A stretch of DNA of 64,000 nt, taken from Ancrocorticia sp047602305 (GTDB taxonomy: Bacteria; Actinomycetota; Actinomycetes; Actinomycetales; Actinomycetaceae). The notes under the pieces are model-generated. The model saw only the letters and a program-made list of their open reading frames with translations. It was not told the origin of the DNA and made no database searches. A program made the translations under genes and the position numbers. The first letter of the stretch is position 1; each line of letters starts with the position of its first letter. Of the stretch, positions 17,233 through 23,816 are shown one piece after another. The stretch covers positions 2,542,001 through 2,606,000 of the forward strand of contig JASGHO010000001.1 of the NCBI GenBank assembly GCA_047602305.1, read 5' to 3'.

Positions 17233-17585
17233 CTCTCTCCTACTTTAGTTGGATTAAAAGTCCCGACTTTTGGTGGAGGTGGCCGGCGGGGGTGGTTGGC
17301 TATAGTTATGGTGTTGGTTCAAGAAGATGTTGGTCGGCGAAAGTCGAAATCTTCAGTCTTACCGGGGTGGTGCCCGAAGAGACAAGGTTGGCAGTGTGGT
17401 GTTGCCAAACAACTTCAATCCCTCAGGGATTGAAAATGAAAGTAGGCCTTAGAGGCCGAACAAGAAAATAAGTCCTTCGGGACTGAGCAAGCCCCAGCTT
17501 AGGGGCAAGTCCCACGAGGGCTTGGAAATAAGCAGGCAGGCCTTCCAGGGCTTGGGAGTACATCTTGCCGGGGCAAGAGCTTCTC
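17233..17585 (+). ncRNA. A element 4 (hairpin-rich, longest copy)
   Basis: The GNRA loop of the bipartite stem is GAAA here instead of GAGA, which keeps the GNRA rule. The tandem hairpins are CAATCCC-TCA-GGGATTG, GGCC-TTAGA-GGCC, an extra AGTCC-TTCG-GGACT (UUCG type), GCCCC..GGGGC, AAGTCCC-ACGA-GGGCTT and AGGCC-TTCCA-GGGCTT (one G-U pair). The extra hairpin shows that hairpin number varies between copies. Confidence 0.65.
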
Positions 17586-17777
17586 CATCTTTCACTAAAA
17601 TGTGATGTACCTTATATTCCATATTTTTATGTTCATTTACCTGGTGTTTTACATGTTTGTCACTTGGTGATTCATTACTTAATGGAGTGGTTACATTTAG
17701 TTTGTGCTAACTTAGAGTCATCGCGAAAGCGAGACCAACACCAACATAACCAACACCAACACCACAGAGGTTTTCTC
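17586..17777 (+). promoter_or_regulatory. leader and promoter of module 4
   Basis: TTTCACTAAAATGTGA dyad, TTATATTCC, TTCATTACTTAATGGAG, extended -10 TGTGCTAACTTAG (from 17703), TCGC-GAAA-GCGA stem, ACCAAC repeats, GAGG and ATG. Nearly identical to the leaders of copies 5 and 6. Confidence 0.7.
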
Positions 17778-18173
17778 ATGAACAACACCATTGCTTCCCC
17801 CGCTTTTGTTTCCGCTCCCGCACAGGTTGAGTTCGTTTCCGTGAAGCGGATTGCAGATGTTGTCATTTCTCTCATCGTGTTGGTGGCGTTGGCTCTGCCC
17901 GCCGCTGTGATTGCTCTCATCCTCAAGGCTGGCGCTGGCAAGGTTGTTGACGTCCAGCTTGTTGCAGGTGCCCAGGGTGGTTTCGTCAAGTACTCCTTCC
18001 ATACCGGTGGCGCTTTCGGTTCCTTCCTCGCCACTTCCGGTCTGGCTATCATCCCGACCTTCATCAACGTTCTTCGTGGCGAGATGAACCTGGTCGAACT
18101 CGCCCCCGCCACCGACGGCACCTCCGATGCTCGCGTCATCGCCAAGGCCCTGGTCGCCGCTTTCACCAAGTGA
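17778..18173 (+). CDS. degenerate mini phosphoglycosyl transferase, copy 4
   Basis: 131 residues starting MNNTIASPAFVSAPAQ, then the re-entrant helix VKRIADVVISLIVLVALALP. The catalytic position reads GLAIIPTFINVLRGEMNLVE, with Ala-Ile in place of Asp-Glu. The C-terminus TSDARVIAKALVAAFTK equals copies 1 and 5. A longer in-frame opening upstream would translate the leader and is rejected, because the same ATG with GAGG upstream is used in all copies. Downstream about 210 bp of partly D-like sequence leads to B element 3. Confidence 0.85.
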   Translation: MNNTIASPAFVSAPAQVEFVSVKRIADVVISLIVLVALALPAAVIALILKAGAGKVVDVQLVAGAQGGFVKYSFHTGGAFGSFLATSGLAIIPTFINVLRGEMNLVELAPATDGTSDARVIAKALVAAFTK

Positions 18174-18384
18174 TCTAACACTTCCCCGCACAATCTCAAA
18201 GACTTAGGACTATGTACATCGAGTGGTGTGCTGGTTAAAGAGTGGCCTTGCGGGTTTGCTTCACCCCTCACTTTCCTCTTCCTCACCCCTCCTCCTTCCT
18301 CCTCACGCTTTTCCTCTTCACGCATCTCGAACTTGTCGTTGGCGTTCTACCCGTTCACTAGAACAACAACCTCAAAGGGCCCGG

Positions 18385-18458
18385 TGTTTATTGGTGAACA
18401 CCCCGCCCCACACATGTTGGTCAAAAGGCCCGGACTTGCAACAGCAAGCCCGGGCCTC
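18385..18458 (+). terminator. B element 3
   Basis: TGTTTATTGGTGAACACCCC and TGTTGGTCAAAAGG blocks, then the hairpin GGCCCGGACTTGC-AACA-GCAAGCCCGGGCC (12 of 13 pairs). It lies between the mini-transferase and the convergent ATPase gene and can serve both. Confidence 0.75.
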
Positions 18459-18532
18459 CAACATTTCCCCTACATACAGATTGGTGAAAATTGGGTTATG
18501 TAAGCCCGCACGGATCTTTAGACGCGCATCGC

Positions 18533-19783
18533 TTACGGCCCCAAACAAGCTACTGAAACCACGTTGACGCCGTCGTCACGCCGATAACTAAAACGTCCTC
18601 CGGTAATCACTGTGAGTGAGATAGCTTCCCCATGTCGTTCGGTGTCGACTTTTGAAGAGAAATTGAGTAGCGCTCTTGCGGCTTGCTCTACTGCGGATTC
18701 CCCTAGATTTATCTCAAAGGCTGCCCATTGGCCGTCGGGGAGTTCAAGTATTACATCTACCTCGGCTCCTGTTTGGGAATCCCTCCAGTAGGACAAACGT
18801 GCTCCAAGCGCTTGTGCGTATACTCGCAGGTCTCGCAGCACCATGTTCTCGAATTGGATTCCTGCCGACTCAAGATCTTTCAATAGATCGTTTACACCAC
18901 CCCCTAGGGCCGCGAGTGCGAGCGAGGGATCCGTGAACCCAATAATGGGCTTGGTGCGGAGCCTGGTTCGTGAGCGCATGTGTGGGGCCCATGCTGGTAG
19001 TTCTTCGGTCAACATGAGGCGATCTAGGGATTCCAGATAATTGTTGAGTGTCTCCATTGCAATGGGCTCGTCTCCGCCCGTGTCAGACCTCAGCCTGCTC
19101 TTGTTGATGGGGGCTCCTGAAGTGCGAGCTAGCGAAGTAAAAAGACGCTGCAATCCGTGGGGATTTCTACGGATTCCCATGTCTGGAAGGTCTACTTCGT
19201 ATACGTTCTGAAGGTAGTCGTGAAGCCAAATGCGTGCTTCGGCTTCCCCTGCCTCGAACAAATCTGGCCATCCGCCAACGACGATTCGGTTAAGCAGATC
19301 CGGGATCGTCAACATGGATGGTCTTGCATTTGCTGGTTCGCCTTGAAGTAGAAGTTGCAAACTGACCTCTCCGGTTGAATGCCCGGTTTCAAATAGACTC
19401 ATTGGTCGCATTCGGACTCGTCCAATACGCCCAGCGCCGGAATGTACGCGAGCATTGTCACGTGGTCGAGCAGAACCAGCCAATAAGTAGAGACCCTTTT
19501 GGCTGGAGTCGTCTACCTTGTGGCGCACGAGGTCCCAAATCTCCGGCGATTCCTGCCATTCATCAAAGAGGATTGGTGTGGGGTAGGTGAAAACCTGGTC
19601 GGGATGAATATCTAATGCCGCCCGTACCGCTCGGTCGATGTCGAGGCGGAGTATGGATTTTGAGACCTCGGAAGCGCTACGAGTTTTGCCGACAGCCTTC
19701 GGCCCCTCCATGAGAACAGCTCCCATTGCTGACATGCGAAGCTGCAACTCGCTGTCGATAACTCTGGAAATATAAGGATTCAT
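18533..19783 (-). CDS. AAA-like ATPase with DUF4143 C-terminal domain
   Basis: 416 residues, the normal length. P-loop GPKAVGKTRSA near residue 30, Walker B-like ILFDEWQESPEIWDLVR, and the sensor-like LLAGSARP region. The DUF4143 part holds WLHDYLQNVYEVDLP, FTDPSLALAALGG, RDLRVYAQALGARLSYWRD, and EVDVILELPDGQWAAFEINLG, a PD-(D/E)xK-like end. Proteins of this family are common mobile accessory ATPases of uncertain role, sometimes linked with toxin-antitoxin or defence loci. The gene starts at an ATG at 19783 in AT-rich DNA and is convergent with module 4. A truncated relative lies at 9046. Confidence 0.85.
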   Translation of the reverse strand: MNPYISRVIDSELQLRMSAMGAVLMEGPKAVGKTRSASEVSKSILRLDIDRAVRAALDIHPDQVFTYPTPILFDEWQESPEIWDLVRHKVDDSSQKGLYLLAGSARPRDNARVHSGAGRIGRVRMRPMSLFETGHSTGEVSLQLLLQGEPANARPSMLTIPDLLNRIVVGGWPDLFEAGEAEARIWLHDYLQNVYEVDLPDMGIRRNPHGLQRLFTSLARTSGAPINKSRLRSDTGGDEPIAMETLNNYLESLDRLMLTEELPAWAPHMRSRTRLRTKPIIGFTDPSLALAALGGGVNDLLKDLESAGIQFENMVLRDLRVYAQALGARLSYWRDSQTGAEVDVILELPDGQWAAFEINLGESAVEQAARALLNFSSKVDTERHGEAISLTVITGGRFSYRRDDGVNVVSVACLGP

Positions 19784-20059
19784 GCAAGAACTCTATAGAA
19801 TGTCAATCTTGAAATCTATATTTTGTCAATAAATAAATCTTGGAAATGTCGCACTTGAAATCTATGGAATGTTGGAATCGTGGGTGGACTGGGTGTTGGA
19901 TATTGCGTCTCGCCTAGTTTGAACCAGGAGCCCGTCTTCGTTTCGTGTCCAGGTGTGGTGGCCTGGTTGGGGTAGTCGGTTTTGAGGTTTGTTGACGACG
20001 ACGTCCTGTGGCGGCTGTGTTCTGTGGTTTGCGGGTCGCCGTTTCTGTGGTTTGCGAGG
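19784..20059 (+). other. spacer: ATPase upstream region and pre-A block
   Basis: The first 80 bp are AT-rich with three degenerate copies of TTGAAATCTAT-like words (TTGAAATCTATATTT, CTTGGAAATG, TTGAAATCTATGGAATG). These are probably the promoter or operator of the ATPase gene on the minus strand. The rest leads into the GACGACGACGTCCTGTGG block of A element 5. No gene. Confidence 0.45.
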
Positions 20060-20390
20060 GTCTCCTACTTTAGTTGGATTAAAAGTCCCGACTTTTGGTG
20101 GAGGTGGCCGGCGGGGGTGGTTGGCTATAGTTATGGTGTTGGTTCAAGAAGATGTTGGTCGGCGAGAGTCGAAATCTTCAGTCTTACCGGGGTGGTGCCC
20201 GAAGAGACAAGGTTGGCAGTGTGGTGTTGCCCAACCGCAAGAACAAGTCCTGCGGGACTGGAAAAGAATAGTAGGTCCTTCGAGACCGAGCAAGCCCCAG
20301 CTTAGGGGCAAGCCCAAGAGGCTGAGAGATAAGCAGACAAGCCTTCCGGGGCCTGGAGGTAAAGCTTGCTAGGGCAAGAGCTTCTCCATA
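20060..20390 (+). ncRNA. A element 5
   Basis: Full copy with the GAGA-looped bipartite stem, GTCTT..AGAGAC stem, GGTTGG..CCAACC stem, AGTCC-TGCG-GGACT, GGTC-cttcga-GACC, GCCCC..GGGGC and AGCC..GGCT. The AGTCC/GGACT stem replaces AATCC/GGATT of copies 2 and 4, a paired A-U to G-C change. Confidence 0.65.
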
Positions 20391-20578
20391 TTTCACTAAA
20401 ATGTGACGTACCTTATATTCCACATTTTTATGTTCACTCACCTCGTGTTTTGCATGTTTGTCACCAAATCATTCATTACTTAATGGAGTGGTTACATTTA
20501 GTTTGTGCTAACTTATAGCTATCGCGAAAGCGAGACCAACACCAACATAACCAACACCAACACCACAGAGGTTTTCTC
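20391..20578 (+). promoter_or_regulatory. leader and promoter of module 5
   Basis: Same order as module 4: TTTCACTAAAATGTGA dyad, TTATATTCC, TACTTAATGGAG, extended -10 TGTGCTAACTTAT (from 20504), TCGC-GAAA-GCGA stem, ACCAAC units, GAGG, ATG. Confidence 0.7.
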
Positions 20579-20965
20579 ATGAACAACACCATTGCTTCCC
20601 CCGCTTTTGTTTCCGCTCCCGCACAGGTCGTTTCTGTGAAGCGGATCGCAGATGTTGTCATTTCTCTCATCGTGTTGGTGGCGTTGGCTCTGCCCGCCGC
20701 CGTAATCGCTGCGATCCTCAAGGCTAATGGCCCGGTTGTTGATTCCCAGCTGGTTGCAGGTCACCAGGGTGGTTTCGTCAAGTACTCCTTCCACACCGGT
20801 GGCGCTTTCGGTTCCTTCCTCCAGGCCTCTGGTCTGGCCATCATCCCCACCTTCTTCAACGTTCTTCGTGGGGACATGAACCTGGTCGAGCTCGCCCCCA
20901 CCACCGACGGCACCTCCGATGCTCGCGTCATCGCCAAGGCCCTGGTCGCTGCTTTCACCAAGTGA
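20579..20965 (+). CDS. degenerate mini phosphoglycosyl transferase, copy 5
   Basis: 128 residues and the shortest transferase-like member. N-terminus MNNTIASPAFVSAPAQVV runs straight into VKRIADVVISLIVLVALALP. In the middle, NGPVVDSQLVAGHQGGFVKY still echoes the GPV..R.G..G loop of true transferases. The active-site segment is GLAIIPTFFNVLRGDMNLVE. C-terminus DARVIAKALVAAFTK. Differences from copy 4 are scattered substitutions and small in-frame length changes, which argues that the reading frame is under selection. Confidence 0.85.
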   Translation: MNNTIASPAFVSAPAQVVSVKRIADVVISLIVLVALALPAAVIAAILKANGPVVDSQLVAGHQGGFVKYSFHTGGAFGSFLQASGLAIIPTFFNVLRGDMNLVELAPTTDGTSDARVIAKALVAAFTK

Positions 20966-21024
20966 TCTGAAACCCTCTTCTTCACACCTTCACTTTCCCT
21001 CTTCACGCAACCTCAAAAGGGCTT

Positions 21025-21112
21025 GGTGTTTATTGGTTCACGTCACACCCCACATATGTTGGTCAAAAGGCCCGGACTTGCAACAGCAAGCCCGGGCCTC
21101 CAACATTTCCTC
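21025..21112 (+). terminator. B element 4
   Basis: GGTGTTTATTGG, CACATATGTTGGTCAAAAGG and the GGCCCGGACTTGC..GCAAGCCCGGGCC hairpin. The following TCCAACATTTCC and GCAGCGTTTAGGCGG run into the last codons of the convergent gene; nearly the same bases follow B element 5. Confidence 0.7.
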
Positions 21113-21119
21113 GCAGCGT

Positions 21120-21407
21120 TTAGGCGGTAGTGAGTCCTTGGATTACGTAATGTCTCTCGATTCCCGCAGTCGCACGGCCCCACTTGCTCTCAGCGACTCT
21201 TAACTGGTGTGCTGCGAAGGAATCCTCGTCAACAAAGAGTTCGTCAACCTGCCACACCAAAGGGTTGTCGGTCTGGGAGACCTCAAACGAGATGCACCCG
21301 GGTTCCAGGCGTGTCAACTCGATATGGCGTGGTAGCTGGGCGAGAACCGTTGTTAGTTCGTCGTTGTTCTGGCAAATCAACTGTCCACTCAGGGAAACTT
21401 GCGGCAC
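21120..21407 (-). CDS. antibiotic biosynthesis monooxygenase (ABM/YgiN-like) domain protein
   Basis: 95 residues with the single-domain ABM pattern. A strand-helix start (VSLSGQLICQNNDELTTVLAQLPRHIELT) is followed by EPGCISFEVSQT, VWQVDELFVDEDSFAAHQ and ATAGIERHYVIQG. Such dimeric a/b-barrel proteins act as quinol or small-molecule monooxygenases, or have unknown roles. The GTG at 21407 has AAGGAGGA just upstream. It is convergent with module 5 and its 3' end is joined to B element 4. A remnant of a different gene lies directly upstream, so this gene replaced part of an older one. Confidence 0.75.
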   Translation of the reverse strand: MPQVSLSGQLICQNNDELTTVLAQLPRHIELTRLEPGCISFEVSQTDNPLVWQVDELFVDEDSFAAHQLRVAESKWGRATAGIERHYVIQGLTTA

Positions 21408-21431
21408 TATTCCTCCTTGTTGACATCTTGG

Positions 21432-21506
21432 TCAGTCTCGGCTGTTCATGTGTGGAACTTCAGTACCTGGTTCGGTGACGTCGTCGACAAGTTCAACGAA
21501 CGGCAT
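21432..21506 (-). pseudogene. remnant of a 23817-24728-type membrane protein gene
   Basis: A 24-codon frame, MPFVELVDDVTEPGTEVPHM and four more residues, matches PFVELVGDDVVDGEGET inside the protein at 23817-24728. It is joined to the same upstream DNA (CATGTCCCCAGCGTACTGG at 24727, CATGTGCCCAGCGTACTGG here). Start-proximal and internal sequence are fused by deletion and the remainder is gone. Confidence 0.65.
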
Positions 21507-21507
21507 G

Positions 21508-21655
21508 TGCCCAGCGTACTGGCTGTGGGGATGGTGTCGAGTGAATTGTAGTATCCACAGATTCGCTTCGTGCCGAACCCATCCACAGCAGTTGCTTCTT
21601 CTGCTCCGCCCTCTGCCGGATACTGACAGACTTCTAGGTGATAAGACCTTCAAAG
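21508..21655 (+). repeat. C repeat 1
   Basis: A roughly 145-bp element shared with 24728-24870 and 27040-27150. It contains AGTATCCACAG, GTGCCGAACCCATCCACAGC, CCCTCTGCCGGATACTGACAG and CTAGGTGATAAGACC. Two TATCCACA/CATCCACA words resemble DnaA boxes, and GCTGTGG..ATGG at the left pairs with CCATCCACAGC. Probably a gene-start or promoter region duplicated with cargo. Confidence 0.65.
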
Positions 21656-21735
21656 AAACTACTTGTTGCATAGAGATGCGTCGGGTTTGCTAGTGGGGGT
21701 AGCTCTTGAAATGCGAGGGGTGGTGGCATAGCCTG

Positions 21736-21945
21736 ATGGTGAAAGCTCAAGAGTATCGAGACGTCACTAGATTCTTGAAGAGTGAGGGATGGATCCTGAT
21801 CCGCTCCGGTAAAGGATCTCATGAGATTTGGGGAGATCCTGCAACAGGTAGACGTATGAGCATTCCTGCCCATCGAGAAGTGAGTGCCGGGATTGTACGG
21901 CAGATTATTGCTGAGTTTCCCAGCGCTCCTTGGACATGGCGATAG
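21736..21945 (+). CDS. HicA-like toxin
   Basis: 69 residues with the HicA double-stranded-RNA-binding-like fold signature: VTRFLKSEGWILIRSGKGSHEIW, then IPAHREVSAGIVRQII. The GKGSHEIW segment holds the His that is essential in HicA mRNA interferases. The ATG at 21736 fits the family length of 60-80 residues; a TTG 30 bases earlier would add unrelated residues. The antitoxin-like gene follows 46 bp downstream, the usual hicA-hicB order. It probably cleaves mRNA when free of antitoxin. Lies between C repeat 1 and a duplicated gene start, indicating insertion as a unit. Confidence 0.8.
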   Translation: MVKAQEYRDVTRFLKSEGWILIRSGKGSHEIWGDPATGRRMSIPAHREVSAGIVRQIIAEFPSAPWTWR

Positions 21946-21991
21946 CTGAGACACCTGACATCGACTAACGAGAAGGACGGAACCGACGATC

Positions 21992-22435
21992 ATGACTACT
22001 TACGAAACGACTGCTTATTTTGACGGTACGTGGTGGACTTTTGAAATAGCTAGCCTTACTTCTCCCTCCGCCAGAGGTTCTGAGCATCGCATCGTCGCGA
22101 TGGGTCAGGCTCGAAAGGCGTCGGCTATAGCGCAGGAGGCCACTAACCTGGCTTCCTTGTGGACGGGCGAGGATTCAGAGGAGATCGACGTCGTCGTGCG
22201 CTACAAGGATTTTGGTGACGTAATGCTCGATGTGGATCGGACTCGCGAACTGGAAGAACGAGGCCGCCGATTGATCGATGAGGCGAGTGCGCTGCGCCGA
22301 GAAGCGGTCGCAGAACTCCGTGCCGCAGGGCTGAGTCAGGCGGACACTGCCAGCATCTTGGGAATATCACGCCAACGTGTGCAGCAGTTGGAGAATGCTA
22401 CTGGAGGGAAGCTATCTCGTGAAGCTGTAGCGTGA
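21992..22435 (+). CDS. HicB-like antitoxin with C-terminal helix-turn-helix
   Basis: 147 residues. The N-terminal part (TAYFDGTWWTFEIASL..SEHRIVAMGQARKASAIAQEATNLAS) fits the partial RNase H fold that blocks HicA. A charged helix, ELEERGRRLIDEASALRREA, follows. The end (ELRAAGLSQADTASILGISRQRVQQLENA) is a clear helix-turn-helix for autoregulation. It is somewhat longer than many HicB proteins because of the helical linker. The ATG is preceded by GAGAAGGACGG. Pairing with the HicA-like gene makes the assignment credible. Confidence 0.75.
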   Translation: MTTYETTAYFDGTWWTFEIASLTSPSARGSEHRIVAMGQARKASAIAQEATNLASLWTGEDSEEIDVVVRYKDFGDVMLDVDRTRELEERGRRLIDEASALRREAVAELRAAGLSQADTASILGISRQRVQQLENATGGKLSREAVA

Positions 22436-22465
22436 GGGCCACGAACAGCTCACTCATCGTTGCAC

Positions 22466-22523
22466 TCTGTACCGCGTTGGAGCCATGAGGCAGAATCGCG
22501 GGCATGAGTACCGCTACTGAACG
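22466..22523 (+). repeat. duplicated 5' end of the AlkZ-like gene
   Basis: GGAGCCATGAGGCAGAATC and GGGCATGAGTACCGCTACTG match the start region and first codons of the gene at 27186 with one or two changes. After the first six or so codons the sequence is interrupted by the left end of module 6. A broken copy of the gene start therefore remains here. Confidence 0.75.
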
Positions 22524-22560
22524 ACGGTGTCCTGTGATGGCTGTTTGTGTAGTTTGTGGG
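22524..22560 (+). repeat. shortened upstream block of A element 6
   Basis: Only GGTGTCCTGTG and TGTGTAGTTTGTGGGG of the pre-A block remain, directly joined to the broken gene start. This is the left boundary of module 6. Confidence 0.5.
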
Positions 22561-22860
22561 GTTCTCCTACTTTAGTTGGATTAAAAGTCCCGACTTTTGG
22601 TGGAGGTGCCAGACATGGGTGGTTGGCTATAGTTATGGTGTTGGTTCAAGAAGATGTTGGTCGGCGAGAGTCGGAAATCTTCAGTCTCAACGGGGTGGTG
22701 CCCGACGAGACAGGTTGGCAGTGTGGTGTTGCCCAACCGCAAGAACAAGTCCTGCGGGACTGGAAAAGAATAGTAGGTCCTTCGGGACTGAAAACAAGCC
22801 CTAGCTTAGGGGCAGCCCCACGAGGCTGGAAATAAGCAGACAAGCCCTCCAGGGCTTTAG
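22561..22860 (+). ncRNA. A element 6
   Basis: Complete copy: AAAAGTCCCGACTTTT, GAAGAT..ATCTTC around TCGGC-GAGA-GTCGG, GTCTC..GAGAC around CGGG/CCCG, GGTTGG..CCAACC, AGTCC-TGCG-GGACT, GGTCC-TTCG-GGACT (UUCG type), CAGCC..GGCTG and AAGCCC-tcca-GGGCTT. The last two covary with TAGCC/GGCTA and AGGCCC/GGGCCT of copy 2. Single-base indels relative to copies 2 and 5 rule out a conserved protein frame. Confidence 0.65.
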
Positions 22861-23267
22861 GTAACGGTCAAGACGATCTGGTGAGTCACTCCCAGATATA
22901 CGGGATCGAGCAGGCCTTGCAAAGAATGTGAACCGTTCAAGGATGCTTGGGTTCAAACACTTCGACCAGACGCTTCGACTAGACGCATAGTCTTGACCAG
23001 GGAATATGTCGACAATACAGCCCGATAGTAGCAGTGACGACTCCCCAAAACTCCTTGTGGCGGAGGGGCCCTGCGAACGCTTCACCAAAATGTGACACAC
23101 AACACTCTACATACCCATGCTGGTATTGACCTGGTGTTTTGCATGTTTGTCATTCAAGTGTTCATTACTTAATGGAGTGGTTACATTTAGTTTGTGCTAA
23201 CTTATAGCTATCGCGAAAGCGAGACCAACACCAACATAACCAACACCAACACCACAGAGGTTTTCTC
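22861..23267 (+). promoter_or_regulatory. spacer and leader of module 6
   Basis: About 220 bp of sequence not found in the other modules (no gene seen) separates the A element from the leader. The leader begins at TTCACCAAAATGTGA and has TACTTAATGGAG, the extended -10 TGTGCTAACTTAT (from 23193), the TCGC-GAAA-GCGA stem, ACCAAC units, GAGG and ATG. Confidence 0.6.
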
Positions 23268-23660
23268 ATGAACAACACCATTGCTTCCCCCGTTTTTGTT
23301 TCCGCTCCCGTCCAGGTCGTTTCTGTGAAGCGGATCGCTGATGTTGTCATTTCTCTCATCGTGTTGGTGGCGTTGGCTCTGCCCGCCGCTGTGATCGCTG
23401 CGATCCTCAAGGCTGGCGCAGGCAAGGTTGTTGACGCCCAGCTTGTTGCAGGTGCCCAGGGTGGTTTCGTCAAGTACTCCTTCCATACCGGTGGCGCTTT
23501 CGGTGCTTTCCTCGCTACTTCTGGCCTGGCTATCATCCCGACCTTCTTCAACGTTCTTCGTGGCGACATGAACCTGGTCGAGCTCACCCCCGCACGCGAT
23601 ACCAACGCTTCTGATGCTCGCGTCATCGCCAAGGCCCTGGTCGCTGCTTTCACCAAGTGA
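23268..23660 (+). CDS. degenerate mini phosphoglycosyl transferase, copy 6
   Basis: 130 residues: MNNTIASPVFVSAPVQVV, membrane segment VKRIADVVISLIVLVALALP, GGFVKYSFHTGGAFGAF, GLAIIPTFFNVLRGDMNLVE, then a slightly different linker (TPARDTNASDARVIAKAL). The catalytic pair is Ala-Ile. It is very close to copies 1, 4 and 5. The conserved frame and the concentration of differences in the linker suggest a functional protein rather than decaying DNA. Confidence 0.85.
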   Translation: MNNTIASPVFVSAPVQVVSVKRIADVVISLIVLVALALPAAVIAAILKAGAGKVVDAQLVAGAQGGFVKYSFHTGGAFGAFLATSGLAIIPTFFNVLRGDMNLVELTPARDTNASDARVIAKALVAAFTK

Positions 23661-23719
23661 TCTGAAACTTCCCCGCTTCACACCTTCACTTTCCCTCTTC
23701 ACGCAACCCCAAAGGGCCC

Positions 23720-23815
23720 GGTTGTTTATTGGTGAACACCCCGCCCCACATATGTTGGCCAAAAGGCCCGGACTTGCACAGCAGCAAGCCCGGGCTTCCA
23801 ACATTTCCCACAGCA
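23720..23815 (+). terminator. B element 5
   Basis: GTTTATTGGTGAACACCCC, ATATGTTGGCCAAAAGG and hairpin GGCCCGGACTTGC..GCAAGCCCGGGC, followed by TCCAACATTTCCCACAG up to the stop of the convergent gene. Confidence 0.72.
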
Positions 23816-23816
23816 T

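Noticed and set aside
17565..17777. N-terminal extension of mini-transferase copy 4
   Set aside because: It would translate the leader (HQHNQHQHH from ACCAAC repeats); the other copies use the conserved ATG after GAGG.
9866..22835. Conserved plus-strand reading frame in A elements (FSYFSWIKSPDFWW..)
   Set aside because: The frame looks conserved in copies 2, 4 and 5. Copies 1, 3 and 6 have single-base or 4-base indels that break it, there is no consistent ribosome site, and stems and tetraloops explain the conservation better.
10140..22860. Tandem hairpins in A elements as a CRISPR array
   Set aside because: The units differ in sequence and length, there are no regular spacers and no cas genes in the window.
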